The notes: generated from the letters alone by a model not told the origin. Positions 25,474-34,174 are shown, counted from the stretch's first letter. The stretch: 64,000 nucleotides of DNA from Streptomyces nigra (GCF_003074055.1 NZ_CP029043.1:6750501-6814500), one strand, 5' to 3'. Translations and numbers: made by a program.

Positions 25474-25526
25474 GGCGTCCGGCCGACGGACCGGTTCGCC
25501 GGCGGTACGCAGGGCAGAAGGGCGTC

Positions 25527-26483
25527 ATGGGTTCGCTGACCTTCGACAGTGATGACCTCGAGGCGACCGAGGAGTTCCTCTGTCGCGCCTACGCCCGCAT
25601 GAGCATCGGCAGCACCACCCCCGAGTCCAGCCGGGCCCGTATCCGCCGGGACGCGGGCGCGTCGGTGAGCGTCGACGAGCTGGACCTCGACTTCGAGATG
25701 ACGTACTCGGTGGCACCGCTCGGCCGGATCTGCCTGTGCGTCGTCCATGAGGGAACCGTCCGCGACCATGTCTTCCAGGGCGTCCGCGACGACTTCGGAC
25801 CCGGCGACGTGGTGATGTTCGCGCCGCCGGACCTGCCGTTCGCGGGCCGGATCCGCGACGCCCGCTACAACATCACCATGCTCGAGCCCGGCCTGCTCGA
25901 CCAGGTCGCCGCCGGCTCAGGGAGGACGCTGCTGGAGCCCGTCCGGCTCACGGGGCACCGGCCGCACACCCCGGCCGCCGCCGAGCGGCTGCGGCAGACG
26001 ATCATCTATATGCGCGACCATGTGCTGGGCGACCCGGCCGCGGCCACCGAGCCGCTGGTCGTCTCGGCCGGCACCCAGCTCCTCGCCGCGAGCGTGCTGG
26101 CGGCCTTCCCCAACAACGCGCACACCGACCCCACCGCCCAGGATCGCGTGGACGCCCACTCGGCCACCCTCAGGCGGGCCATCGCCTACATAGACGACCA
26201 TGCGCACGAGCCGATCACCGTCGCCGACATCGCGGCCGCCGCCCATGTGACCGTCCGGACCCTGCAGTACGCGTTCCGCCGGCACCTGGACACCACACCG
26301 CTCGGCTATGTGCGCCAGGTCCGCCTCAGCCACGCGCACCGCGATCTGCTGGCGGCCGGGCCCGGCGACGACACTTCGGTCGGCGCCGTCGCCGCGCGCT
26401 GGGGCTTCCCGCACCCGGGTCGCTTCGCGTCCCTCTACCGGGACATGTACGGCACCAGCCCGTCGCACACCCTGCGCGGCTGA
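25527..26483 (+). CDS. AraC-family transcriptional regulator
   Basis: 318 residues. The N-terminal part (about 1-170) is a cupin-like sensing domain of the AraC-binding-like type (FGPGDVVMFAPPDLPFAGRI). The C-terminal part (about 210-318) has two helix-turn-helix motifs, ITVADIAAAAHVTVRTLQYAF and a second around VAARWGFPHPGRFASLYRDMYG. The ATG follows AAGGG with a 6-nt gap. The target is unknown; the divergent ANTAR gene is the nearest candidate. The upstream microsatellite could affect its expression. Confidence 0.88.
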   Translation: MGSLTFDSDDLEATEEFLCRAYARMSIGSTTPESSRARIRRDAGASVSVDELDLDFEMTYSVAPLGRICLCVVHEGTVRDHVFQGVRDDFGPGDVVMFAPPDLPFAGRIRDARYNITMLEPGLLDQVAAGSGRTLLEPVRLTGHRPHTPAAAERLRQTIIYMRDHVLGDPAAATEPLVVSAGTQLLAASVLAAFPNNAHTDPTAQDRVDAHSATLRRAIAYIDDHAHEPITVADIAAAAHVTVRTLQYAFRRHLDTTPLGYVRQVRLSHAHRDLLAAGPGDDTSVGAVAARWGFPHPGRFASLYRDMYGTSPSHTLRG

Positions 26484-26489
26484 CCGCGC

Positions 26490-26760
26490 TCACGGGGCGC
26501 CGGGCAGGCGCCGGCCCTCCACGACCTCGGACAGGTCCAGCTCGCGCGCCACGAGGGCGCGCGGTGTCGGTCAGCCGCAGCCGGCGGAGCGTCACATACG
26601 CGTGGAGCAGCCGCGCGGCCTCGGCGACACTGACATCCGCGTGCTGCGCGAGCATCCCCTTGGCGATGTCCGGCGTCGCCTTCGCGGCCGATGACGCTCT
26701 GGACGCGGGTGATGACGTCGTGGCCGCGCGCCGGCTCGGTGGGCCAGTGCATCAGGCCTG
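26490..26760 (-). pseudogene. Broken ANTAR-domain gene
   Basis: One frame reads the core of an ANTAR domain, AKGMLAQHADVSVAEAARLL then HAYVTLRRLRLTDTA. The continuation ALVARELDLSEVVEG to the stop at 26490 is in another frame, so about one base is missing near 26566. The upstream part is also out of frame (a GAF-like end near ITRVQSVIG). No start remains, and a MITE-like element sits at the 5' side. Clearly a decayed gene, probably once GAF-ANTAR. Confidence 0.7.
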
Positions 26761-26762
26761 CG

Positions 26763-26938
26763 GGCCTGAGAGCTCCGAACAAAAGGGGAGCCCGGCTCGC
26801 GACGCCTGGCCCGCACGCTCGCCGCGTTGCCGAAATCTCCTGGTAGCCCCGCTACCAGGGGCTTCCGGCGCCTTGCGATCGCACGCACCAGACGCCGCGA
26901 GATGATCGGACTCCACTTTTGTTCGGAGCTCTCAGGGC
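26763..26938. mobile_element. MITE-like element with perfect terminal inverted repeats
   Basis: The 21-mer CCTGAGAGCTCCGAACAAAA plus G at 26765-26785 is repeated in perfect inverted orientation at 26916-26936, with imperfect extension inwards to about 30 bp. The roughly 175-bp span contains no transposase gene and has a central hairpin CCTGGTAGC/GCTACCAGG (26839-26859). A. T-rich ends in very GC-rich DNA support a mobile origin. No clear target duplication seen. Confidence 0.65.
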
Positions 26939-27075
26939 CGTCCGGCGCTCCGCCCCGGCACGACGGCCGGGTTTCCTCGACGCGCCGAGGGGAAACGCCC
27001 GGCGCGGGCAGATGAACCGTTCGGCCCGGTCCGGCTCATCAGGACCGTACGGCGGGCCCGTGGCACAGTGGCCCC

Positions 27076-27816
27076 ATGTGCGGCCGTTACGCCTCCACCC
27101 GCAGCCCCGAGGACCTGGCCCAGCTGTTCCGGGTGACCGAGTGGCACCCGGAGGAGGCCCTGGAACCCAGCTGGAACGTGGCCCCGACCGACGACGTCTG
27201 GGCCGTCCTGGAACGCCGGCCGCGCGGCGCCGGCGAGGACGCCCCGCCTGCGCGGATGCTGCGCCCGCTGCGCTGGGGCCTGGTGCCGTCCTGGGCGAAG
27301 GACCCGCGGACCGGCGCGCGGCTGATCAACGCGCGGGTGGAGACCGTGCACGAGAAGCCCGCGTTCCGCCGCGCCTTCGTCAAGCGCCGGTGCCTGCTCC
27401 CCGCGGACGGCTTCTACGAGTGGGAGCAGGTCCGGGACGAGACGTCCGGGAAGGTGCGCAAGCAGCCGTACTTCATCCACCCCGAGGACGGCGGTGTCCT
27501 CGCCCTCGCCGGGCTGTACGAGTTCTGGCGCGACCCGGCCGTCAAGGACGACGACGACCCGGCCGCCTGGCTGCTGAGCTGCACCATCATCACCACCGAG
27601 GCCACCGACGCGGCCGGACGCGTCCACCCCCGGATGCCGCTCGCCCTCCCGCCCGACCACTACGACACCTGGCTCGACCCCCGGCACGAGTCCACCGACG
27701 ACCTGCGCGCCCTGCTGGTCCAGCCGGCCGAGGGCCATCTGGCCGCCCGCCCCGTCTCCACGGCGGTCAACAGCGTCCGCAACAACGGCCCCCAACTGGT
27801 GGAGGAACGGACGTAG
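27076..27816 (+). CDS. SRAP (SOS response-associated) protein, HMCES/YedK family
   Basis: 246 residues. The catalytic Cys2 (MCGRYASTRSPEDL) forms a thiazolidine crosslink with abasic sites in single-stranded DNA. Other conserved blocks are PSWNVAPTDDVWAVL, RWGLVPSWAKDP, INARVETVHEKPAFR (conserved Asn/Glu) and LLPADGFYEW. A C-terminal RMPLALPPDHYDTWL holds the expected active-site region, though MP-V/L-x-L replaces the usual histidine-containing stretch (RMPVIL). Complete length for the family. Shields abasic sites at replication forks. Confidence 0.92.
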   Translation: MCGRYASTRSPEDLAQLFRVTEWHPEEALEPSWNVAPTDDVWAVLERRPRGAGEDAPPARMLRPLRWGLVPSWAKDPRTGARLINARVETVHEKPAFRRAFVKRRCLLPADGFYEWEQVRDETSGKVRKQPYFIHPEDGGVLALAGLYEFWRDPAVKDDDDPAAWLLSCTIITTEATDAAGRVHPRMPLALPPDHYDTWLDPRHESTDDLRALLVQPAEGHLAARPVSTAVNSVRNNGPQLVEERT

Positions 27817-27865
27817 GGTCGGGATCACCGGGCACGACCGACCTCACCCCCGCTGGAGGGCACGC

Positions 27866-28843
27866 GTGACGACCACCACCCCGACGGTCACCCTGGACGA
27901 CGTACGGGACGCGGCCGCGCGGCTCGAGGGCGTGGCCCACCGCACGCCGGTGCTGCGCTCGCACACGCTCGACGGACGCGTCGGCGCCGAGGTGTTCCTG
28001 AAGTGCGAGAACTTCCAGCGGGTCGGTGCCTTCAAGTTCCGCGGCGCCTACAACGCGGTGTCCCGGCTGACCCCGGAGCAGCTCGCCCGGGGCGTAGCCG
28101 CCTACTCGTCCGGGAACCACGCCCAGGCCGTCGCGCTCGCCGCCCGTGAGCTCGGGACCACCGCGGTGATCGTCATGCCCGAGGACGCCCCGCCCTCGAA
28201 GCGGGCCGCGACCGAGGGCTACGGCGCCGAGATCGTCACCTACGACCGCTACACCGGCGACCGCGTGGCGATCGCGGAGGCGCTGGCCGCCGAGCGGGGC
28301 CTGACCCTGATCCCGCCCTACGAGCACCCGCACATCATGGCCGGGCAGGGCACCGCCGCCCTCGAACTGCTCGAGGAGGCGGGGGAGGTGGACATGCTGC
28401 TGGTGCCCGTCGGCGGCGGCGGGCTGATGGCCGGCAGCGCCACGGCGGCCAAGGCCCTGTACCCGGGGATCCGGGTGACCGGGGTCGAGCCGGAGGCCGG
28501 GGACGACACCCGGCGCTCCCTCGCCGAGGGGCGGCGCGTCGGCGTCCCGGTGCCCCGCACCATCGCCGACGGACAGGCCGTGCACATCCCGGGGGAGCTG
28601 ACCTTCTCCGTGAACCGGCGGCTGGTCGACGACATCGCGCTGGTCTCCGACGACGAGATCCGCGACGCGATGCGGTTCGCCTTCGAGCGCCTGAGGATCG
28701 TGGTCGAGCCGAGCGGCGCCAGCGGGCTCGCCGCCCTGCTCGCCGGGCGGACAGGACCGCTGCCGCGCCGGGTCGGTGTGATCGTCTCGGGCGGCAACGT
28801 GGACGCCGCGCGGTTCGCCGAACTGTGCGCGCCGGGCGCCTGA
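27866..28843 (+). CDS. Threonine/serine dehydratase-like PLP enzyme
   Basis: 325 residues, fold type II. The PLP Lys is in GAFKFRGAYNA near residue 55, the phosphate loop is GGGGLMAG near 185, and SSGNHAQAVA near 80 is the Asn-binding block. It lacks the ACT regulatory domain of biosynthetic IlvA, so it resembles catabolic threonine dehydratase or serine racemase/hydroxyaspartate dehydratase types. Starts with GTG. Catalyses deamination of a hydroxy-amino acid to a 2-oxo acid; the exact substrate cannot be read. Confidence 0.88.
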   Translation: MTTTTPTVTLDDVRDAAARLEGVAHRTPVLRSHTLDGRVGAEVFLKCENFQRVGAFKFRGAYNAVSRLTPEQLARGVAAYSSGNHAQAVALAARELGTTAVIVMPEDAPPSKRAATEGYGAEIVTYDRYTGDRVAIAEALAAERGLTLIPPYEHPHIMAGQGTAALELLEEAGEVDMLLVPVGGGGLMAGSATAAKALYPGIRVTGVEPEAGDDTRRSLAEGRRVGVPVPRTIADGQAVHIPGELTFSVNRRLVDDIALVSDDEIRDAMRFAFERLRIVVEPSGASGLAALLAGRTGPLPRRVGVIVSGGNVDAARFAELCAPGA

Positions 28844-28977
28844 ATCCCGGCTGGCGAGCCCCGTGGGAGAAGCGGACCATGGGGTGGTAGAGGGCCGGCC
28901 GCCGACGGCGGCGCCCAGGGCCGACGGGGCGACCGGACCGGCCGCGTGCGCGGGACGCGGCCCGAAGGGAGCGCGCC

Positions 28978-29334
28978 ATGCTGGAAGTGAAGACGCTCGA
29001 CAAGCCCGATGAGCGGCGTGATTTCCCCCGCGGCCACATCGAGGCCGTGCACCTGAGCGACCTGGACTTCGCCGTGGCCACCCTGGAGCCGGGCTGGCGC
29101 TGGAGCGAGTCGGTCGGGCCCATCGCGGGCACCGACACCTGCCAGATGCACCACAACGGCTATGTCCTCCAGGGCAGGCTGCACATCCACATGGACGAGG
29201 GTGCCGAGACCGAGGTGGGCCCCGGCGAGGTCTATGTGTGCACGCCCGGGCACGACGCCTGGGTCGTGGGCGACGAGCAGGTCGTCGTCTTCGACTTCCA
29301 GGGCCAGACGGCCCGGGAGTTCGCGAAGAAGTAG
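28978..29334 (+). CDS. Single-domain cupin protein
   Basis: 118 residues with a beta-barrel cupin pattern: MHHNGYVLQGRLHIHMDEG near residues 56-75 and GEVYVCTPGHDAWVVG near 81-97. Metal-ligand histidines are plausible (HH and later H). A GAAGGGAGCGCGCC context precedes the ATG. Stands alone, convergent with the quinone reductase gene. Function unknown; such proteins sense or bind small ligands. Confidence 0.75.
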   Translation: MLEVKTLDKPDERRDFPRGHIEAVHLSDLDFAVATLEPGWRWSESVGPIAGTDTCQMHHNGYVLQGRLHIHMDEGAETEVGPGEVYVCTPGHDAWVVGDEQVVVFDFQGQTAREFAKK

Positions 29335-29359
29335 GCGGGCGACGGCGTGTGCCGGGGCG

Positions 29360-30337
29360 TCAGACGGTGATGACGACTTTGGCGCGCGCGTGCTCGACCT
29401 CCACATACCGGATCGCCTCGGCCGCTTCGCCCAGTTCGTAGGTCCGCTCGACGACCGGGGCGACCCTCCCCGACTCGGCCAGCTCCCGCAGGGCCGCCAG
29501 GTTCGCACGGCTCTGCCGGGCCGACACCTCCCGCAGTCGCTGCCCGCCCGCGAAGGGTGCCACCACCCGCCGCTTCAAGAACAGGCCCATCGGCCCGACG
29601 ACACTGCCGCCCTCGTAGACCCCGCCGCCGGACAGCACCAGGGTCCCGGTGGGGGCGAGGGCGCGCCGCAGATCGCCGAGCGAGCGGTTGCCCACCAGGT
29701 CCAGGACCACGTCCCAGCGCCGGGACCGCCGGGTGAAGTCCTCCTGGGCGCGGTCGACGACGTCGTCGGCCCCCAGTGAGCGGACCAGGTCGGCGTTGCG
29801 CGCGCTGCACACCCCGGTGACCTCGGCGCCGTACGCCTTGGCGAGCTGGACGGCGAAGGTGCCGACGCCGCCCGAGGCGCCGTTGACCAGCACGCTCTGC
29901 CCCTTCTGGACGTGGGCGACGTCCCGCAGCGCCATCAGCGCGGTGTTCCCCGCCAGGGGTACGGCCGCGGCCTGCTCGAAGGTGAGGCCGGCCGGTTTTG
30001 GTCCGATCTCGTCGGCGCGGGCGCACACGAACTCGGCGAAGGTGCCGTCGGCCTCGCCGTACACCTCGTCGCCGGGCTGGAGCCCCGTGACCCCGGTGCC
30101 GACCGTCTCCACGACGCCCGCGAGATCCCGGCCCCGGATGCGGGTGCGCGGCCGGCGCCAGCCCATCATGCCGCGCCCGATCAGCGGGTCGCCGCGCATG
30201 AAGTGCCAGTCGAGGGCGTTGACGGACGCGGCCCGCACCCGCACCAGGACCTCGCCGGCGCCCGGCACCGGCCGGTCGACGTCCGTGAACTCCAGGGTGT
30301 CCGCCGACCCGTACCGGTCCTGGACCACTGCCTTCAT
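29360..30337 (-). CDS. NAD(P)-dependent alcohol dehydrogenase / quinone oxidoreductase
   Basis: 325 residues of the zinc-less MDR family: VRVRAASVNALDWHFMRGD near 33-51, GRDLAGVVETVG near 70, and the cofactor motif VLVNGASGGVGTFAVQLAKAYG near 150. It should reduce quinones, enones or similar compounds with NADPH. A GGAGGGGGGAT context precedes the ATG. It is divergent from the SDR gene at 30557, and the 219-bp gap holds two TetR-type palindromes, so both could be controlled together. Confidence 0.88.
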   Translation of the reverse strand: MKAVVQDRYGSADTLEFTDVDRPVPGAGEVLVRVRAASVNALDWHFMRGDPLIGRGMMGWRRPRTRIRGRDLAGVVETVGTGVTGLQPGDEVYGEADGTFAEFVCARADEIGPKPAGLTFEQAAAVPLAGNTALMALRDVAHVQKGQSVLVNGASGGVGTFAVQLAKAYGAEVTGVCSARNADLVRSLGADDVVDRAQEDFTRRSRRWDVVLDLVGNRSLGDLRRALAPTGTLVLSGGGVYEGGSVVGPMGLFLKRRVVAPFAGGQRLREVSARQSRANLAALRELAESGRVAPVVERTYELGEAAEAIRYVEVEHARAKVVITV

Positions 30338-30458
30338 GGGATCCCCCCTCCACTCACGCCGAGCGTAGGAAAGCGCGCGGGGCCCGGCCATCCGGGGCGC
30401 ACCCTGATTTCTCCCCGGGGCCGCCGACGACCGGTGGCAGGGACATCGACCACACCGC

Positions 30459-30514
30459 TTGCCACCGGAAACCGATCGGTTTACTGTGAGGCACGTGGAA
30501 ACCGATCGGTTTCC
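30459..30514 (+). promoter_or_regulatory. Promoter with two TetR-type operators before SDR gene
   Basis: AAACCGATCGGTTT (30469-30482) and the perfect 18-bp palindrome GGAAACCGATCGGTTTCC (30497-30514) are 30 bp apart centre to centre. The first sits exactly between a plausible -35 TTGCCA (30459-30464) and -10 TACTGT (30482-30487) with a 17-bp spacer, a classic repressor position. The same core lies before the TetR gene at 33596. Confidence 0.75.
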
Positions 30515-30556
30515 GTGCGGGTCGCCCGACGCGCACCCCGTTCCGAGGAGAGACCC

Positions 30557-31258
30557 ATGACCGCCATCGAAGGATCCGTCGCCCTGGTCACCGGAGGCAG
30601 CCGCGGCATCGGCCGCGCCCTGGTAGCCGCCCTGTACGAGCGCGGCGCCAAGAAGGTGTACGCCACCGCCCGCGATCCGCGCACCGTCACGCACCCGGAC
30701 GCCGTGCCGCTGGCCCTGGAGGTGACCGACCCCGCGTCCGTCGCCGCCGCGGCCGAGCAGGCGCAGGACGTCACCCTGCTCATCAACAACGCGGGCGCCT
30801 CGGTCAACGCGAACTTCCTGGACACGCCCGTCGACGACGTCCGGCGCGAGTTCGAGACCAACTTCTACGGGCCGCTCCTGGTGACCCGCGCCTTCGTCCC
30901 CGTCATCGAGCGCAACGGCGGCGGCCACATCCTCAACGTGCACTCCGTGCTGTCGTGGCTCGGCATCGCCGGCTCCTACAGCGCCTCGAAGGCCGCCCTG
31001 TGGTCGATGACCAACTCGCTCCGGCTCGACGTGCGCGAGCGCGGCATCGAGGTCACCGGTCTGCACGTCGGCTACGTCGACACCGATCTGACCGCCCACA
31101 TCGACGCGCCCAAGGTCACCGCGGACAGCGTCGCCGCGCAGGCGCTCGACGGCATCGAGGCCGACGCCTACGAGGTGCTCGCCGACGACATCTCCCGGCA
31201 GGTCAAGGCCGGTCTGGCCGCCGACCCGGCCGTTCTCTACGGGCAGCTCGCCGCCTGA
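30557..31258 (+). CDS. Short-chain dehydrogenase, probable TetR target
   Basis: 233 residues: cofactor motif TGGSRGIGRA near 12-21, NNAGA near 80, catalytic Ser in VHSVLSWLG near 130, and YSASKAALW (Tyr/Lys) near 144. The product class is SDR with unknown substrate. GAGGAGAG lies before the ATG. Its promoter carries two copies of the palindrome also found at the TetR gene 3 kb downstream, so repression by that regulator is very likely. Confidence 0.9.
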   Translation: MTAIEGSVALVTGGSRGIGRALVAALYERGAKKVYATARDPRTVTHPDAVPLALEVTDPASVAAAAEQAQDVTLLINNAGASVNANFLDTPVDDVRREFETNFYGPLLVTRAFVPVIERNGGGHILNVHSVLSWLGIAGSYSASKAALWSMTNSLRLDVRERGIEVTGLHVGYVDTDLTAHIDAPKVTADSVAAQALDGIEADAYEVLADDISRQVKAGLAADPAVLYGQLAA

Positions 31259-32617
31259 TCACACCGGCAGCAGGCGCCCCACCAGGGCGCTGAGCTGCCG
31301 GGCGGTGCGGCACTCGTGCATCTCCACCAGCTCGGCGTAGGCGGGAGCGGCGGAGTCGCCGGTGCCCCAGCGGGACCGCTGCTCGGGGTTCAGCCAGTAC
31401 ACCCGGCGCGCCCGGCGGGCGATCCCGCGCAGGGCCGGCAGATTCGGGTCGCTCATGTTGGTGCGGGCGTCACCGAGGACGAACACCGTGGTCCGCGGTC
31501 CGACCGCCGTCTCGTACCGCTCGGCGAACTCGCCCAGCGCCATGCCGTAGTCGCTGCTGCCGTGGTAGCCGGTGACACCGGCCTCGCTCTGGATGCGCGC
31601 GCCCAGCCCCTCCGGGTCGGCCGCCCCGTGCACCAGCAGTCCGGTCACCTCGTCGACCCGGTTGACGAAGGCGAACACCCGCACCTTGGAGAACTGGTCG
31701 TGCAGCGCCTGTACGAGCAGCATCGTGAAGTCCGAGAAGCCCGACACCGAGCCCGACACATCGCACAGCAGCACCAGTTCGGGCCGGGCGGGCCGGCGCC
31801 GGCGCAGAACCGGCCGCATCGGCACCCCGCCCGTCGACAGCGAACCGCGCAGGGTCCGGCGCAGATCGATGCTGCCCCGGGAGGCCCGCCGGCGCCGGGC
31901 GGCCAGCCGGGTCGCGAGCTTGCGGGCGAGCGGCTGCACCGTCCGCCGCAGCTCCGCCAGCTGATCCCGGCCGGCGAACAGGAAGTCGACCCGGTCGGCG
32001 GTCGGCCGCACCGCCCGGCGGGCGATCTCGTCCCGGCCGCGCCGCTCGGCCACCCGCCGCCGCGCCTCGGCGGCCACCATCGCCCGGAAGGCGTCGATCC
32101 GGCGCCGGATCTCGTCCTCCAGCAACCGGTCGGTGAACCCGGATATGCCGCCCCGCGCCCGCACGTCGTCGCGGACCCGCGCCATCAGCGTCTGCGGCCG
32201 CAGCCGCTCCAGCGTCTGGTACGACGACCAGCCGTCCGACTCCGGCGCCGAGCCGTAGCCGCCGAACCCGTCGACCGCCTCGGCGGCGAGCCGCTGCATC
32301 AGCGCCCGGTCGTCGGCGGCGAGCGCCTCCGCCAGCCGCTCCCGCAGATCCTCGCGGCCCGCGGCCGGCTGCTCCGGGCCCCCGACGCCGCGCGGGAAGT
32401 ACAGGTCGAAGACCGGGTCGAACACCTGCCGCTGCCCGGTGCCGTGCAGCAGCGTGGCGGCCAGACCTTCGCGCAGCAGCTCCCGGTCCGCGAGGCCGAG
32501 CGCCTCCACGGCCCGGGCCGCGTCCACGCTCTCGCCGGTGCCGATGCGCACGCCGTGCGCCCGCAGCGCGCCCACGAGGGACGTCAGCCGCCCGGCCACC
32601 CCCGCGGGCGTGGTCAC
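31259..32617 (-). CDS. VWA-domain protein, CoxE/YehP-like
   Basis: 452 residues. The N-terminal two-thirds is helical and Arg-rich. The C-terminal von Willebrand factor A domain has the metal-ion motif CDVSGSVSG near 287, with later TVFVLGDARTN supplying the final acid. The GTG start overlaps the stop of the AAA+ gene by GTGA. MoxR ATPase plus VWA pairs act as chaperones that insert metals or mature enzyme complexes, as CoxD/CoxE do for CO dehydrogenase. No such target enzyme is adjacent here. Confidence 0.85.
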   Translation of the reverse strand: MTTPAGVAGRLTSLVGALRAHGVRIGTGESVDAARAVEALGLADRELLREGLAATLLHGTGQRQVFDPVFDLYFPRGVGGPEQPAAGREDLRERLAEALAADDRALMQRLAAEAVDGFGGYGSAPESDGWSSYQTLERLRPQTLMARVRDDVRARGGISGFTDRLLEDEIRRRIDAFRAMVAAEARRRVAERRGRDEIARRAVRPTADRVDFLFAGRDQLAELRRTVQPLARKLATRLAARRRRASRGSIDLRRTLRGSLSTGGVPMRPVLRRRRPARPELVLLCDVSGSVSGFSDFTMLLVQALHDQFSKVRVFAFVNRVDEVTGLLVHGAADPEGLGARIQSEAGVTGYHGSSDYGMALGEFAERYETAVGPRTTVFVLGDARTNMSDPNLPALRGIARRARRVYWLNPEQRSRWGTGDSAAPAYAELVEMHECRTARQLSALVGRLLPV

Positions 32618-33522
32618 AGGGCGTCCAGGTCGAGCTTGGCGGTCGCCTTGAGCACGTCGTCCTGATGCTTGAGCAGCACCCCGAGGGTGGCCTGGACGAC
32701 CGTCTCGTCCAGCGTGCCCGCGCCGAGGGCCAGCAGGGTGCGCGCCCAGTCGATGGTCTCGGCGACCGACGGCACCTTGCGCAGGTCCATGGCCCGCAGC
32801 GCGCCCACCACCCGGACGAGCGAGCGGGCCAGCGCCTCGTCGAGACCGGGCACCTTCAGCCGGACGATCCTGCGCTCCAGCTCCTCGTCCGGGAAGCCGA
32901 TGTGCAGGAACAGACAGCGGCGGCGCAGCGCCTCGGACAGCTCCCGGCTGGCGTTGGAGGTGAGGACCACGAACGGCCGGCGGGTCGCGGCGATCGTGCC
33001 GAGCTCCGGGACCGTCACCTGGAAGTCGCCGAGCACCTCCAGGAGCAGGCCCTCCACCTCGACGTCGGCCTTGTCGGTCTCGTCGATCAGCAGCACCTTC
33101 GGGTCGTCGCCCCGGATGGCCGTCAGCAGCGGCCGGGTGAGCAGGAACTCCTCGCTGAAGATGTCCGTGCGGGTCTCGTCCCACGTCTCGTCGCGGCCCG
33201 CGCTGATCCGCAGCAGCTGCTTGGCGTGGTTCCACTCGTACAGCGCCCGGGACTCGTCGACCCCCTCGTAGCACTGCAGCCGTACCAGCCGGGCGCCCGC
33301 CACCTCGGCGACGGCCTTGGCGAGTTCGGTCTTGCCCACCCCCGCAGGGCCCTCCACCAGCAGCGGCTTGCCGAGCCGGTCGGCGAGGAAGACGGTCGTG
33401 GCGACGGCGGGCGAGGCGAGGTAGCCGGTCCCGGCCAGACGCGCGGAGACGTCGTCGACGGAAGTGAACAACGGGGCCTCCGAGGGGAGCTGTCCAAGCG
33501 CTTGTTCAGTAGATGATGCCAC
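32614..33522 (-). CDS. MoxR-type AAA+ ATPase
   Basis: 302 residues. Walker A is EGPAGVGKTELAKA near residue 59, Walker B is VLLIDETDKAD near 146, sensor 1 is VLTSNASRELS near 183, and the arginine-finger region RRRCLFLHIGFPD follows. The GTG at 33522 (GGAA 5 nt before) is chosen because earlier starts would overlap the divergent TetR promoter. It forms a coupled operon with the VWA gene. A TetR-type palindrome (33547-33564) lies just upstream, so the operon is probably under the same regulator as the SDR gene. Confidence 0.88.
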   Translation of the reverse strand: MASSTEQALGQLPSEAPLFTSVDDVSARLAGTGYLASPAVATTVFLADRLGKPLLVEGPAGVGKTELAKAVAEVAGARLVRLQCYEGVDESRALYEWNHAKQLLRISAGRDETWDETRTDIFSEEFLLTRPLLTAIRGDDPKVLLIDETDKADVEVEGLLLEVLGDFQVTVPELGTIAATRRPFVVLTSNASRELSEALRRRCLFLHIGFPDEELERRIVRLKVPGLDEALARSLVRVVGALRAMDLRKVPSVAETIDWARTLLALGAGTLDETVVQATLGVLLKHQDDVLKATAKLDLDAL

Positions 33523-33546
33523 GACCGTTCCGGGTGCCGGAAGATG

Positions 33547-33564
33547 GTATACCGATCGGTTTCC
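33547..33564. promoter_or_regulatory. TetR-type operator between MoxR and TetR genes
   Basis: GTATACCGATCGGTTTCC shares the ACCGATCGGTTTCC part of the operators at 30469-30514; the left outer arm is degenerate. It lies in the 73-bp gap between the divergent MoxR and TetR starts, and so could control both, giving autoregulation. Confidence 0.7.
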
Positions 33565-33595
33565 TCGCGGTCCTTCGCGCGGTACCCTCCCGGGT

Positions 33596-34165
33596 ATGGC
33601 CACATCAGACAAGGCGTCCACGCGGGACCGGCTCCTCGACGCGGCGGGCGAGCTCTTCTACCGCGACGGAGTGTCCATCGGCGTCGAGGCGCTGTGCCGC
33701 ACCGCCGGGGTCTCGAAGCGGTCCATGTACCAGCTGTTCGCCTCCAAGGACGAGGTCCTGGCGGCCAGTCTGGAGCGTCGGCTCCCCGCGTACGAGGCCG
33801 ACCTGATCCTGCCCGAGCAGGAGCCCGGGACCCCGCGCGAGCGGATCCTGCACGTGTTCGAGCAGCTGGAGAAGAGCGCGGCCGAGCCCGCCTATCTGGG
33901 CTGCCCCTACCTCGCCGCGCTGGTCGAGCTGAAGGACCCCGACCACCCGGCCAGTGTGGTCGCCCGGGGCGCCAAGGACGGGATGCGCGACTACTTCCGC
34001 GCCCAGGCCGAACAGGGCGGCGCCGGCGACCCGGACCTGCTGTCCCGTCAGCTCATGCTGGTCTTCGACGGCGCCAACGCGCGGGCCGGAGCGGGCGTCG
34101 AGACTCTGGACGGTCTGACCACGGACACGGTGACCCTGCTCCTGGACACCTCCGGAGTGGACTGA
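33596..34165 (+). CDS. TetR-family transcriptional regulator
   Basis: 189 residues. The N-terminal helix-turn-helix is typical (RDRLLDAAGELFYRDG, then IGVEALCRTAGVSKRSMYQLF near 25-45). The C-terminal ligand domain has the TetR_C form with GCPYLAALVELKDPDHP. The operator it most likely binds is the palindrome around ACCGATCGGT found immediately upstream and twice before the SDR at 30557. The ligand is unknown. Linked to a MoxR/VWA operon and an SDR. Confidence 0.9.
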   Translation: MATSDKASTRDRLLDAAGELFYRDGVSIGVEALCRTAGVSKRSMYQLFASKDEVLAASLERRLPAYEADLILPEQEPGTPRERILHVFEQLEKSAAEPAYLGCPYLAALVELKDPDHPASVVARGAKDGMRDYFRAQAEQGGAGDPDLLSRQLMLVFDGANARAGAGVETLDGLTTDTVTLLLDTSGVD

Positions 34166-34174
34166 CGGCCGCCG

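Noticed and set aside
25320..25526. Longer AraC start at 25320 giving an N-terminal Arg-Ser repeat
   Set aside because: The extension is encoded by the GAAGTC microsatellite and lacks a ribosome site; the ATG at 25527 has AAGGG upstream.
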